From Micractinium sp. NFX-FRZ (Eukaryota; Chlorophyta; Trebouxiophyceae; Chlorellales; Chlorellaceae), in NCBI GenBank assembly GCA_029339195.1, contig JAPTJF010000003.1, positions 1-64,000 of the forward strand: a stretch of 64,000 nt of DNA, given 5' to 3'. The first letter of the stretch is position 1. The number at the start of each line of letters is the position of its first letter. Below, in pieces: positions 47,771 through 57,913 of this stretch. A model generated the notes under the pieces. It was not told the origin of the DNA. It searched no databases and saw nothing but the letters and a program-made list of their open reading frames with translations. The translations under genes were made by a program, and so were the position numbers.

Positions 47771-49189
47771 GTGGACGGTGCGGCTCGAGCGTTCAATTGT
47801 GGCCGACGTGCTGGGTGAGGGGGGCAGTCAGGAGCGGCGCTGGCGGCACAAAGCGTGTTCCCAGGCAGAGCCGTCTGGCACACGCAGAAACCAGGCAGGC
47901 ACGCCCTGACTCTGACTGAACGGGCCAGGCAGGCCCGGCGGTAGGTGCACCTACCGAGCGGCGGCCTCGCTTGGTGAGTGCGTGCGCAAACGGCTGCTCC
48001 CGCAGCACGTCGCTCCCTGCCGGCAGCGCCTCTGTGGAGACTAGGCAGCGCCCGGCCCCCGGCGCCTCCGCCACCCCCAGCTGCCGCCCGGCTTGCGACA
48101 GCAGGCTGTGCAGGCCCTCACCGCCCGCCCCATCGCCAGTGGTCACAGCTCCAGCCGCAGCGGCGATCTCAGCGTGGCTAGCGTGCCCGTTGGCGCCGCC
48201 GGCCGGCGAGGCCGCCTGCCCTGCCGCTTCTGCCGCTGCTGCTGCCGGCCGCTGGACCGCTGCATCCACCTCTTCTGATGCTGCTACCTCTTCCTCTTCT
48301 GATGCCGCTGCTGCTACGGCTGCGCCCTCCTCGGCCTCCAGTTCTGCCACCAGCGCCTCCGTCTGGGCGGTGTCCTGTGCCCGCTGCTCCCGCAGCAGCT
48401 GCAGCGCACGCCGCGCATCAGCCAGCGCAGAGCCGCCAGGGCTACCAGGGCCGCCGCCGCCGCCGCTGCTGCCGGCCCCACTGCTGGCGTCGCTGGCACC
48501 GTCGATGCCACGGCCACCGCCGCTGGCACTACGTCGCAGCGCCTGGGCCGTGCAGGCGCGGCGGTACCACGCCTTTGCAAAGGTTGGGTCAGCGGCGATG
48601 GCGGCGCTGCTGTCCTGCAGTGCTGCCTCCAGCGCCGGCGGCTGCACCCGCGACAGGCACAGCGCGCGGTTGCAGTAGAGCCGGGCTGCCAGCTGCGCCC
48701 CCGCCTCGCTGCTCTCATCGCAGTATCGGAGAGCCTCAGAGAAGAGGGCGGTCGCTTGACGGTGCTGTCCGCGCCCAAATGCTGCTGCCCCACGCTGCCG
48801 GCATGACGCCACATGCTCTTCATCCGCTACGCACCCCTGCAAGAGGGAGGGGCATCCGGGGAGGGGTTGGGGAGAGGCATGCGGTGCACTGCAGTCCCCC
48901 GCATCAAGTCAATGGCGACATGAGGGCCGTTCTGGGGTGCAGGTGCTTGGCCGGCCAAGCGGCGGGCAGGCGGGGGCGGGGGCAGGCGGGGGGGAATGTG
49001 CGGCGGGCCCACCTGCACTCCCGGCTGCAGTAAAATGGCTAGCACATCAGGAAGATGCTCCGCTCGTTGCGCCGAGGCCCACGCCGCATCGGTCGCCGCG
49101 TCGAAGGCAGCTGCGGACGGCTCCAGGCGCTGCACCGGCTCACACGACTCTTTGATCGCCTCCAACAGGAGCGCCAAGGGGCTCTGCAT
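45132..49189 (-). CDS. SET and MYND domain protein, SMYD4-like (TPR + MYND + SET)
   Basis: The start MQSPLALLLEAIKESCEPVQ (49189) leads through 49012, then an exon from 48836 with TPR helices (SCRQRGAAAFGRGQHRQATA, LYCNRALCLSR, DPTFAKAWYRRACTAQAL). A long Gly/Ser, Ala/Glu-rich insert follows. The SET N-part GRCLVSTEALPAGSDVLREQ precedes the MYND zinc finger (CATCLAPL, YYCRRCPMAQYCSAAC, GPECGR). The SET core has GSLMNHACLPNVATRFE, where canonical NHSC is NHAC, and GGTLCVRAVEPLAAGEPLL. The post-SET cysteines are FTCHCRACAG. The C-terminal helices (QAHMHPHNLLLGATHDALAH) match the SMYD TPR-like lid. SMYD4 is a poorly characterised lysine methyltransferase-like protein; activity is not shown. A (GT)n repeat lies in the intron before MYND. 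Confidence 0.85.
46380..46432. repeat. Imperfect GCAGGGCAAT/GCAGTGCA repeat in a SMYD4-like intron
   Basis: Short head-to-tail words of 8-10 bp (GCAGTGCA, GGGCAGGGCAATGCAGGGCA). It is of low complexity, with no function seen. Confidence 0.7.
47727..47762. repeat. (GT)18 microsatellite in a SMYD4-like intron
   Basis: Eighteen uninterrupted GT units, the longest dinucleotide run of the window, lie in the intron between the first SET segment and the MYND exon. On the transcribed strand it reads (CA)18. Confidence 0.95.
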
Positions 49190-49600
49190 AATGCGCCAGC
49201 GATGGCAACGATCAGGCACAGCCCGCCCATCAACATGTTGGCCTGAGCAGGCGGCCCGCCAGCCTGGCCGCCGCCACCGCCTGGCTGTTGACCCACCCTG
49301 GCAGCGGGGCCAGCCGTGCCATCCTCCTTTGTTGAACATCAAGAGAATTATCAACGGATATAAAAAAAGGTCAGACAGCAGAGAGTGAGCGCATCACCGT
49401 AATATATCTGTTATCGTTCTTTCTTGGGTGTTTATCTGTTATTGTCGTAGCAGGGAAAGAAAGAGGGCAGGGCGAGAAGGATTTGCGACGACTGAGAGTG
49501 TGCGCAGAGGGCACCAGGAATGCAGTGGTCTGGCGTGCAACACAAGGATGGGTACATGTGTTATGTGTGTCTGAACTTGATAAGTCATGAACAGTGGGAT
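49190..49600. other. Promoter side of the SMYD4-like gene
   Basis: No gene is seen. An A-rich word (GGATATAAAAAAAGG) at 49357-49371 stands out from the GC-rich surroundings. The gene is on the minus strand, so the TATAAA word is in the wrong orientation to be its TATA box in a simple sense. The region is otherwise unremarkable. Confidence 0.4.
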
Positions 49601-49770
49601 TTAACTTGTTGGGTGTGGGAGTAAGTTGTTGGGTGCGGGAGTAAGCTGTTGGGTGTGGGAGTAACTTGTTGGGTGTGGGAGTACATTGTTGGGTGCGGGA
49701 GTAAGCTGTTGGGTGCGGGAGTAAGCTGTTGGGTGTGGGAATAACTTGTTGGGTGTGGGAGTAACTTGCT
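49601..49770. repeat. 20-bp minisatellite, eight full copies plus a half
   Basis: The unit is GTAACTTGTTGGGTGTGGGA, repeated in exact 20-bp register from 49601, with single-base variants (TGTGGGA or TGCGGGA; AACT, AAGT or AAGC; one GTACAT). It lies about 60 bp past the stop of the GARP-like gene, so it is probably in that gene's 3' UTR. There are no spacers between units, so it is not a CRISPR. Confidence 0.97.
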
Positions 49771-49831
49771 GTGTGATGGATCATGCCCGACCAGCAGCCG
49801 GCAGCGCAGCCTGCCGCCCACGGGCAGCCGC

Positions 49832-52800
49832 TCACATGGAGCCCAGCGGCGGGGACATCCTGAGCAGGTCATGCAGGTCACCCAGGGGGGCTTGAACCAA
49901 GTCTGGTGGCCCGCCAGCACGCATGCCGGCCATGCCGGCCGCCGGCCCCACCGCAGCCGCGCCGTCGGCGCCAGCCTGCAGCCGCGATTGCAGCCGAAGC
50001 TCGTACGCACAGCGCCAGCAGCCAGGCTGGCGGCAGCTGGCAAGGTGCGCCGCGCCGTCGCCGTGGTGCTGCTGCTGCTGCTGCTGCTGCTGCAAGCCCG
50101 CCACCAGCACAGCCGCCTCGAACTCCTGCAGCAACGACGGCGGCGCAGCGCTCACCCCGCCCTGCCGGCTGTCATTCGGCCACCCGGCAGCGCCGGGGTT
50201 GCTGCCCCCGCCGGGTGCTGCTGCCGCGGCCCCCACCACGCTGGCCAGTGCAACGGTCTGCAGGCTCAAGCCGTCAAATGGCGACCGCCGCATCGCGCGC
50301 AGCATGCTGGGGGGCAGGCGCAGCGTGGGGGGGGCGTCCCGTGCGGGGCAAGCGGCTGCGGGGCCCTGCTGCGCCAGGCGACTGACATCCGACTGAAGCT
50401 CCGCCACCCGCTGTTGCAGGGTCTCCATGGCCTGCAGGGCAGGGAGAAGGAAGCACCGAGAATGGAGCTTTCATCAGGCTTGGGCACACATGCACATGTG
50501 GTCTGAGGCACGTGGGCTGCTGCAGCGCACGGGCAGGGCAGGGCAAGATCAGGGCAGGGCGAGACCAGGGCAGGGCAGAGCAGCAGCACGGTGGCTGAGC
50601 AGGCTGGGCTGCAAGGCATGTGCCCAGCAGGAAGCAGGCGCCGCTCGGCTCTGTCCACCCAGCCAACCACACCACATCGGCTGGCCCAACGCTGGGCGCC
50701 CACCCTGCACTTCTCTCTACTGTGCTCCATAAAACCCCAGCAAGCCCCGCCACGCCCCACTTGCCTGCCGGAAGAGGAGCAGGCGCCACCTGGCAGCTTT
50801 CAGCGAGGCCTCCGCCTCCCGCAGCAGCAAAGCCCCCCATGGGCACTCCTCCACCTTCTCGAAGCTCAGTGCCGCCTGCTGCGCCGTAACACGCCGCTGC
50901 TGCATGGCGCGCTGGTGCACCGCCTGCTGCTGCTCCTGCACCTGCACCTGGTGCAGCTGCTGGAGAGCCAGCTGATGGTGGTGTTGCACCGCATGATGCC
51001 GCGCCTCCTGCTGCCGCATCGCCTCCTCCTGCTGCGCCGCCTGCTGCTGCGCTAGTTGCTGCTGCTGCGCCGCCTGCTGCTGCGCTAGTTGCTGCTGCTG
51101 CGCTGCCTGCTGCAACTGCGGCTGCACTAGTCGCTGCTGCTGCACCTGCGGTTGCATCGCCTGCTCCTGCTGCGCCACTTGCTGCTGCTGCGCTGCCTGC
51201 GGCTGCGGCGCACCACGCTGCTGCTGCACTGCCCGCTGCTGCTGCACCATCTGTGCCTGCGGCTGCTGCCCTCCCTCCTTCCCCCGCTGCCCGGCGGCGG
51301 CCTGCGTCGGCAGCTGCTTGCTGGAGTGGGACCGGTTCAGGGTGCCGGCGGGAGCAGCACTGGTGCTGGGCTGGGAGGGTGCGCCCCCACTGCCCGATAC
51401 CAGGGGTGCGCTGCCTGCCTCAAAAGAGGTGAGCGCTCCCCGCTTCTGCTGCTTCGTGCGCTGCTTCTGCAAGTGCCTGCATCACGTGACAGGTGGCAGG
51501 GCCGGGGGGCCGGAGGCGATCAGCACTCTCAGCCAACCCTGTGCAAACAAGCAGCGTGATGGCGGGATCAGGACTCTTAGACACGGGAGGCAGGGCGGAC
51601 AAGGGCTGGGGGTGGGTGGCGGGAGCACATGAGCACATCGTGAGCTGCTCCGACCAGCTGCCAGCCCCCCAGCTGCCGGGTGCTTGCTGCCGGCGCACCG
51701 GCCTGCCAGGCGCCAGTCAAACCCCGCCTGCTCTCGCCAGTCAACGGATGGCAAACCCAGCACGCACAGCAGGGGAAGGAAGCCACGCCGCCAGCCCTCA
51801 GCACAGGAGAGCAGTACAGAATGACAACTAGACATGCTTCGCAGGCAGCGGGGGTGGCGGCTCACCACTTGATGGACAGCAGCGTCAGTTCGGGGAACTC
51901 CGGCTGCAGCTCGTCCAGCAGCGCCTTGGGGCGCGCCCCCACCAGCCCGCCCAGCCGCTCCACCGCCGCCTCGTACGCCTCCTCCAGCCTGGGGGGAACA
52001 CGGGGAGCACGAGCTCTCTCAGCGGAAGCAGCCCAGACCGGGGTGCACCAGCGGGAGCGCACGCAAGCAAGCCAGCAAGCGGTACAGTGCAGTGCAGCAG
52101 CTTGCAGGCACACAAAGGTGATGGCGCAGCACGGTGCGGCGCCCGCCGCGCCCATCCTCACCTGCCCGCCCACTTGAGTGGCTGGCTCTCGGGGGGCCCC
52201 ACCTCACGCACGCGCTCCTCCCTCCGGCGGCACGCCAGGATGTGCCTGCACGAGGAGGTGGCGTGCCAGCTGGCCCTGTCAGGCAGCAAAGCATGCTCTC
52301 ACTTGTGCCCTCTTGGACAGGCCAGCACGTCATGCCCAGCGCATGCATCAGAACGAGTGCTGTGCAGGCAGAGCGTGCGCCTGCTGCGGCTCTCTTCTCT
52401 TCTCAGGGAGCCAGGCTCTCTGGCTCTTTGGCTGCTGCCCCACCGGGTGTGCTCACCATTTCACGTTCTGCACACAATCGGGGGTAGGAGTGCGGGCGGG
52501 AGGTCAGGAGGCGACCACGGGGCACCATGGTGGCGGTACCCATGCACGGCGCCAGCAACAGTTGCTGGCCAGCGGGCCCAACAACAACCACCGGCAGAAA
52601 GGCCATCGAGAGCAAATATCCACTGCCCAGCGCAGGTGCATGCCCTCCCACCTCGGCTGTTTCCAAAAAACAAAAGCTGTCAAGCGAGGCATAACGGCGC
52701 TGCCATGTGTCGCCCGCCTCAACATACCCTCCCACCTCCGCAGCGTCTCTACGACACATGCTGGCTTGGCTGCTCGGATTTGCTGTGATCCGTAATGCAC

Positions 52801-53595
52801 TCCTTCCCCGCTGTCACCCACCCATGCCCGCCTGCCCCGCTACGATTGTTCGCCTCGCTCAGTCCATGCTAAGGCATGCCCCACTGCATGCTAGCGCAAC
52901 ACTCCACCCCCCCCGCTGGCACGCTGCTTTGGTTGCCAACATACACGGCAGTACGGCTTAGGTTAGTACGCCAAGGCACCTAAGCCCTACGACCCAGCCT
53001 GCCTCCCTCCTGCTGGCCTCCCAAGCCTCACACCCCCGCCCCCCTGCGTGTAGGCCGCCCACTGAAGTTCCCACCTGCACTGTGAGCCAGGGGAACTCGT
53101 CTGTCAGGGAGGCGTGCACCACCCGCGGCTTGGCCTGCGCCAGCCCGCCCGCCTCTGCCAGCGCCGCCTCAAAAGCCTCCTCCATCCTGCGGTGCAGCAA
53201 AATATTGTTTGGTGGCGTGTGCAGGTGTATTTGAGCAGCAGGTTCCTGGTGTGGGGGGGAGCCGCAGGGTTGGGGGGCGGTTCAGTGCAGGCGGGCGGCG
53301 CAGAAGGGCAGGCGTGGCGACGGGACGGTGCCAGCTCCAGGAGTGGCCCCCTGCCCGGCTGTCCGGGACAGCGGTCAGTGGGCCGGCTCGCTGCTCTGGG
53401 CTTGCGAAACCTGGCTTGTGGCGGGCCGCCAGCCGCGGAAGCCCCGGCAAACAGGTTTGTCTTCAACGTGCGAACTCAACGGGGGGCCCACCTCTGGCTG
53501 CTGCAGCGCGCCGAGCCACTTGCTCACCTGGCCGTCCACTTGAGCACTGTTCTGCTGCTCCCGCCGGCAGGCTCACCGCCCTCCGAGCCAGCCAT
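49832..53595 (-). CDS. Putative transcription factor with two GARP/Myb-like repeats and a coiled coil
   Basis: Seven exons. The start at 53595 (MAGSEGGEPAGGSS) leads into repeat 1: LKWTARMEEAFEAALAEAGG, LAQAKPRVVHASLTDEFPWL, TVQNVKWHIL. Repeat 2 reads LKWAGRLEEAYEAAVERLGG, LVGARPKALLDELQPEFPEL, TLLSIKWHLQKQR. Both follow the plant GARP (G2-like) plan: a W at the start, a GG turn, then LT-x-x-x-V/I-K-x-H-L-x-x-x-R in the recognition helix. A Gln/Ala-rich segment follows (about 50900-51270), then the exon from 50431 with METLQQRVAELQSDVSRLAQ, a short coiled coil, and a Gly/Ala/Gln tail to the stop at 49832. DNA binding and nuclear location are inferred. Exon 3 is only 11 nt long (52467-52457). 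Exon phases of the DNA-binding part were checked. No close family name can be given. Confidence 0.8.
52457..52467 (-). other. 11-nt microexon of the GARP-like gene
   Basis: The exon AACGTGAAATG lies between an acceptor (TGTGCAG) and a donor (GTGAGC). It joins phase 0 upstream and phase 2 downstream, and encodes NVK plus two bases of the W codon. These are the recognition-helix residues matching HVKSH in GARP proteins. Without it the reading frame of repeat 1 would break. Confidence 0.8.
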
Positions 53596-55374
53596 GGTGC
53601 CGTGGCCGGGCCGCCGTTTGCCGCCTGTTAGGGGCGCCCAATGTCAGCCCATGCAATGGTGTGAACTGTGCGCCGTTGCAATGGACGCCGGCAGGCGTTT
53701 TGCACTGGCATCAGCAGGACACCGCTGGTGGCTGCCAATGTGGCGTGGCAGCCACATCTGGGCCCACATGGCCCCATCTCCAGCACTGCCAGCCCCCAGG
53801 CTGCCTGGACGCGGCAGCACAAGGTTGCCAGAGATAATTACAGGGCGGGAAGAGGGGCCGCAGCCGGGCTATCCACCCTCAACTTCCGCCGTCACAGCGC
53901 CCACACCCCCTGCCGCCACTCAGCCATCATATGTACAACAATCCTGATGGAGGCGCTGGTTCACATCTGCCCGCCAGATTCAGCACTTTTTATTCCCACC
54001 CAGGCTGCCGTGCGTCAATGCTGCGGGTCTTGTGAAGGCACTGGCCGACGAGTACTGCCACCAACTGCACTGCATGACATGGCATGGCATGGAGCACAGC
54101 ATGGCGGGCACGGCACACCACGGCCGGAAGATGCCATTTTGGAAGTGGAACCTTCCTGGTGCACGCACCCAAGGAGTCGGATTGTGCACGACCATGGGGC
54201 ACAGGCATTGCACAGCATCACAGGCACCACCATGAGCACCAAGTTAGTTGGCGCACCCACGATGGCTGCACACACACTCACCTGCCCACCCGCCCCGCCC
54301 GCAAGCTGCCTGGCTGGTTTGCAACCTGCCACTTTACTGCACCGCACTGTGGTAGTCTTTGGGGGCGCGTGGTGGGCGCAGCTGACGTGCACGTCCTGCG
54401 GTGAGCTCTGCCTAGGGTTTTAGGGTTAGGCAGTGCCATGAGGAGTCCCCAGGAATAGAGGTCAGCAGCCAGCGGACACTGCTGCGGGGGCACGAGAGGT
54501 GGGCGGCAGGAGCGGGGCGGGCCCAGGGGGTGAGGACAGGGCGGCAAGGGAGTGGGGTGCCTGGCCGACAGCTGGCACAGGCACCCATGGCACCGATTTT
54601 GGCAGGCAGGATGGCAAGCCGCTGGTTGCACGATGTGCTGTGCATGCTGTGTAGCTGCGCATGTGCCCTCATTCAAGCTCATCCCGCCCACGATTGCGTG
54701 TCCAGTGTGCCCCAGCACAGCCACGGCACTTGCAAACAATGAGAATAACAGCTGGCATAGCCTGCTGCATCAGATGCAGGGTCCAGATTGTGGCGCGTTC
54801 ATGCGACCTGCTCCGCTGCCTGGCCAGAGCCATGAAGAAAGCGCCTGGCACGCCGCCGCCACGCCCTCGAAGCAGCATGCACGTCTGCAGGCTCAGGAGA
54901 CACAGCATCGTGAGAAGCAACGTCCTGGTGCATGCCTAATCAACCACCCAGTGTCTGGTGCCTCCTTGACTCAAAATCCTGGCGATGTGTGTTTTGGGGG
55001 GGGGGGAACAGCATTACAGCTGTAAGAAGTATAGCGTCGGGAGCAGCATGAAGACGAAGGGGCACCCTCTGCATTGACCGGGCGGATACTGCAATTGGAC
55101 CTCCTCCGCGGCATCTTCAGCTCGCCCGCTGAGAGATCGAGGACGTTCATGAGATCAGCAAGTGAGATGAATAGCAACGTGCGAAGCAGCAGAAGGAGCA
55201 GGACTCCTCGGAGCAGTGCCGCCAGCTGGTGGCGATGGATTGGGAAAGATTGCGCCAGCGCGACGGGACGGTCGGATTGGAACGGTAGCAGGGCAGACGC
55301 GGTTCACCGGCCCCCAAATGGTGAGCTTGACTCCCGGTCTTTCCCTCTAGCGAGCGCATTGGTTACAGCCAGCC
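53596..55374. other. Divergent 1.8-kb intergenic region, no gene recognised
   Basis: This is the longest gene-free stretch. It must hold the promoters of the GARP-like gene (minus) and of the secreted Cys-rich gene (plus). Open frames here have no recognisable protein content and no consistent exon borders. Features seen: a run of ATGGCATGG-type words at about 54070-54100, a telomere-like palindrome at 54408-54433, and a G9-10 run at about 54995-55006. A small unrecognised gene cannot be excluded. Confidence 0.45.
54408..54433. promoter_or_regulatory. Telomere-like (telo-box) word inside a small palindrome
   Basis: The plus strand reads CTGCCTAGGGTTTTAGGGTT followed by AGGCAG. It contains TTTTAGGG and TTAGG, and the minus strand has AACCCTAAAACCCTA, like the plant telo-box. 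The outer arms CTGCCTA (54408-54414) and TAGGCAG (54427-54433) are perfect inverted repeats. It could be a regulatory site of either neighbour or a scar of telomere-repeat insertion. Confidence 0.5.
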
Positions 55375-57431
55375 ATGAGGACCTGTGCAGCCGTCCTGCT
55401 GCTGGTCATTACGATGGGCGCACGTGCTGCCGGCGCCGCTGCCGGTCCGAGCCGCACGCTTCTGCAGGCGAGCCTCTGACTGCCCGCCTGCCTTTTAGCA
55501 GACACCCTGCGCCTAGAGAGTTAGGGTGCGGTACACCCAGGACCACGTTGGCCGACAGAGGCCTTCTGGGAGGGTGTGAAATTTCTGAGTGTGTGCGCCA
55601 ATCCGGTCGCCTTGCACAGGTGCAGGCTGCTATGCCCGTCTGCTTAAGAAGCCGGTTAGGCACCCTCCGTGTGACAGGTCGATTGCACCCTTGCCAGTGT
55701 CACTGTACCGCCACCCGCCGACCGCCACTCCCTGTCCTCTTTCATTCCTGCCTCCCTGCTGCCCACTCCTGCCCATGCTGCCCTGCCAGACCGCCTGACA
55801 GGTTGCAGATGCGCCCACCCCACTCCTGCTGCGGCACCTGGGCTCATTCTTAACCCCCCTTCCTGCTCCTGCTCCTGCCTGCTGTGCCGCTCACTTTCCA
55901 CAGCTCCCTTCCATTCGCCGCCTCACAATTACCTGCTTCACTATTGCTCACCCGCCTCCCCCTCCTGCCCCTCCCGCCCCTCCCGCCTTGCCAGGGCACC
56001 CAGCCGCCTGCCCCAACCACCTGCAACACCTGGGGCTGCGGCTTTTTCGACTGCACGCTGAGCTGCAGCGGGCAGCAGACGGTTTTCAGCTGCACGTGCA
56101 AGGCTGATGATCCTGGCTGCAACTCTGTGACCTGCAAGCTTGGAGGGTCCGCGCTTGATTGCCCCGTCAGCAATGGACAGGTGAGCATATATAGACCAGT
56201 TGGCGAGTACAGTTGAGGCTGTTTGTGGTGACTGACAGAACTGTCACATACAGATGCATGGCGTTCTTGAAGGCTGTGCTGTGCCGCTTCAGGCAGCCAG
56301 GCGTGGCGGCGGCAGCACAGTCAGCGGTTCACAACAGCGGGCTGGTTGTTGCGGCGGTGCCAGGGATTGAGGGGCCGGCATGCAAACCTGCCTGCCTCTG
56401 ACCTGCTGTGCCACCCCTCTTGATCTCCGCCCTCGCTGTCAGGTTGGGACGTGCGGTAGTGACAAAGTTGGTCCCGCTTGCCAGGTGAGTCTGTCTGACG
56501 TGTGTGACGGCGCACTGCTGAGCCTGCTGTGCCCCATGGCATGGCCCTGCTGTGTCAGGGGAGCCATGCTGCACCTGCTACACACCACGGCATGCCCCTG
56601 CTGTGCCTGCTGCGCTCCCTGCCCATCTGTCAGGCGGACGTCCAGGGTGTGCTCAAAGCTTGGCAGCCGGTCTGCCAAGCCACCACCGGTGCTGGCGCCG
56701 GCGTGACTGGCGGGGCCTCCGACAAGCCTGACACGCGCACGGATGCCAGCCCCCCGGCACCAGGCCCCCTGCCGCAGTTGCCCCTGCCGTGTGCGCCTGC
56801 GTCCCCTGCCCCTGTTAGCTGTGCAGGGCCAGCGCTGTATCCTGCAGCGGGCCTGAACCCTGACACCCCGGTGAGAGGCGGGTGGTAAGTGCCACCCACC
56901 TTGTCCAGCGAACAGCTGCAAAAGGTACACACAGCGATCGCCTGAGGCACTTGTGTGTGGTTTGTGGTGCTCTTGGCTGCTGTTCCGCCCTCGTGGTACC
57001 ACCACACATGCAAGGGTTGTCCCAACGCAAGCGTGCCCGCATTCCTTCAGACAAGAGCACCCCAAACATGAGCCTTCCTTGCATAGCCCCACGAGCACTG
57101 CTGGCTCCGTGGACACAACACGACACCGCAGTGTAACCGATTGATGAAATGCAACCAAGTTGGTGCGTGACGTGACGCCCAACGCAGGCCGTGCAGCTGG
57201 GAATGCAGTCAAAACAGGGCCATGGCTGTTGTTGCGCCTTTGCTGCAGCCTCCTGTAAGTGCGTGCGTGGCATCCGGGGGTCTGGTAAAAATTGCTGCGG
57301 CTCAGCTTGGGGAGGCGGGAGGCTGTCGCTGTGTAACGGCAGCCCGGCCCCCTGCACCCTCCCCTGCACCGCCCTCGTCCCGATCGCTGTTAGTGGGCTG
57401 CAAAGGGAGTGGGTCTGGCAGTGCAGCTTGA
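55375..57431 (+). CDS. Secreted cysteine-rich protein of unknown function
   Basis: Five exons (55375-55467, 55995-56180, 56443-56484, 56634-56870, 57249-57431), all phase 0, give about 246 residues. The start MRTCAAVLLLVITMGARAAG is a clear signal peptide. It is followed by PSRTLLQ, a motif common near the cleavage site of algal secreted proteins. The mature part has many Cys: TTCNTWGCGFFDCTLSCSGQ, FSCTCKADDPGCNSVTCKLG, VGTCGSDKVGPACQADVQGV. A Pro/Ala-rich linker (PPAPGPLPQLPLPCAPASPA) and a Pro/Ser C-terminus follow. No known domain is recognised. Intron 1 appears to use a GC donor (CAG|GCGAGC), since no GT donor keeps the frame. The last exon is the least certain part. Confidence 0.6.
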
Positions 57432-57913
57432 GATGCGCGGCAAGCAGGGGGATTGGAAGGAGAGCGAGAGACAGGGGCAGTACAATTGAGCAGGGTAGGG
57501 GCCACCAGGGACCGGCACCGCATGAGCTGTTGGTAGCTTCAGGCGGGATGAGGTGGGCACACTCAGCAGGCTGCGGGACACCTCTGCGCAGCTAGGCAAT
57601 ACAAGTCACAGGGCAGCCTCCAAGTCAAGTCACCTGGGCAGCCTCAGCCAGACACCTGGGCAGCCTCAGCCCGCCTGCACGCCTACAGTGTCCCTCCATT
57701 CCGCTTACGGCATCACCAGCTGCATGACACCCTGCTAGGGGCCCTGGTCCGCCACGCTGCACACACAGACTCGCTGCTCTCTCTGCCTCAGCCTGCACGC
57801 GCAGCGAGCATTTACATGCCACGTGCATTCGCGAGGCGGCACGCAGCAGCAGCACAGCCGGCGCAACGTTGCAAGGGCGGAGAGTGTGCCAGGATATCCG
57901 GCAGCGCAAGGCG
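57432..57913. other. Convergent spacer before CTNNBL1
   Basis: No gene is seen. TTACA at 57811-57815 (TGTAA on the minus strand) is about 100 bp past the CTNNBL1 stop and is a good poly(A) signal. A short tandem word, CACCTGGGCAGCCTCAGCC, is repeated at about 57630-57668. Confidence 0.55.

Noticed and set aside
49601..49770. CRISPR-like array
   Set aside because: Units are contiguous 20-mers with no spacers, in a nuclear algal genome; it is a minisatellite.
53668..54423. Possible plus-strand gene in the 1.8-kb gap
   Set aside because: The 250-codon open frame has no domain, signal peptide or consistent splice structure, and opposite frames are equally open.
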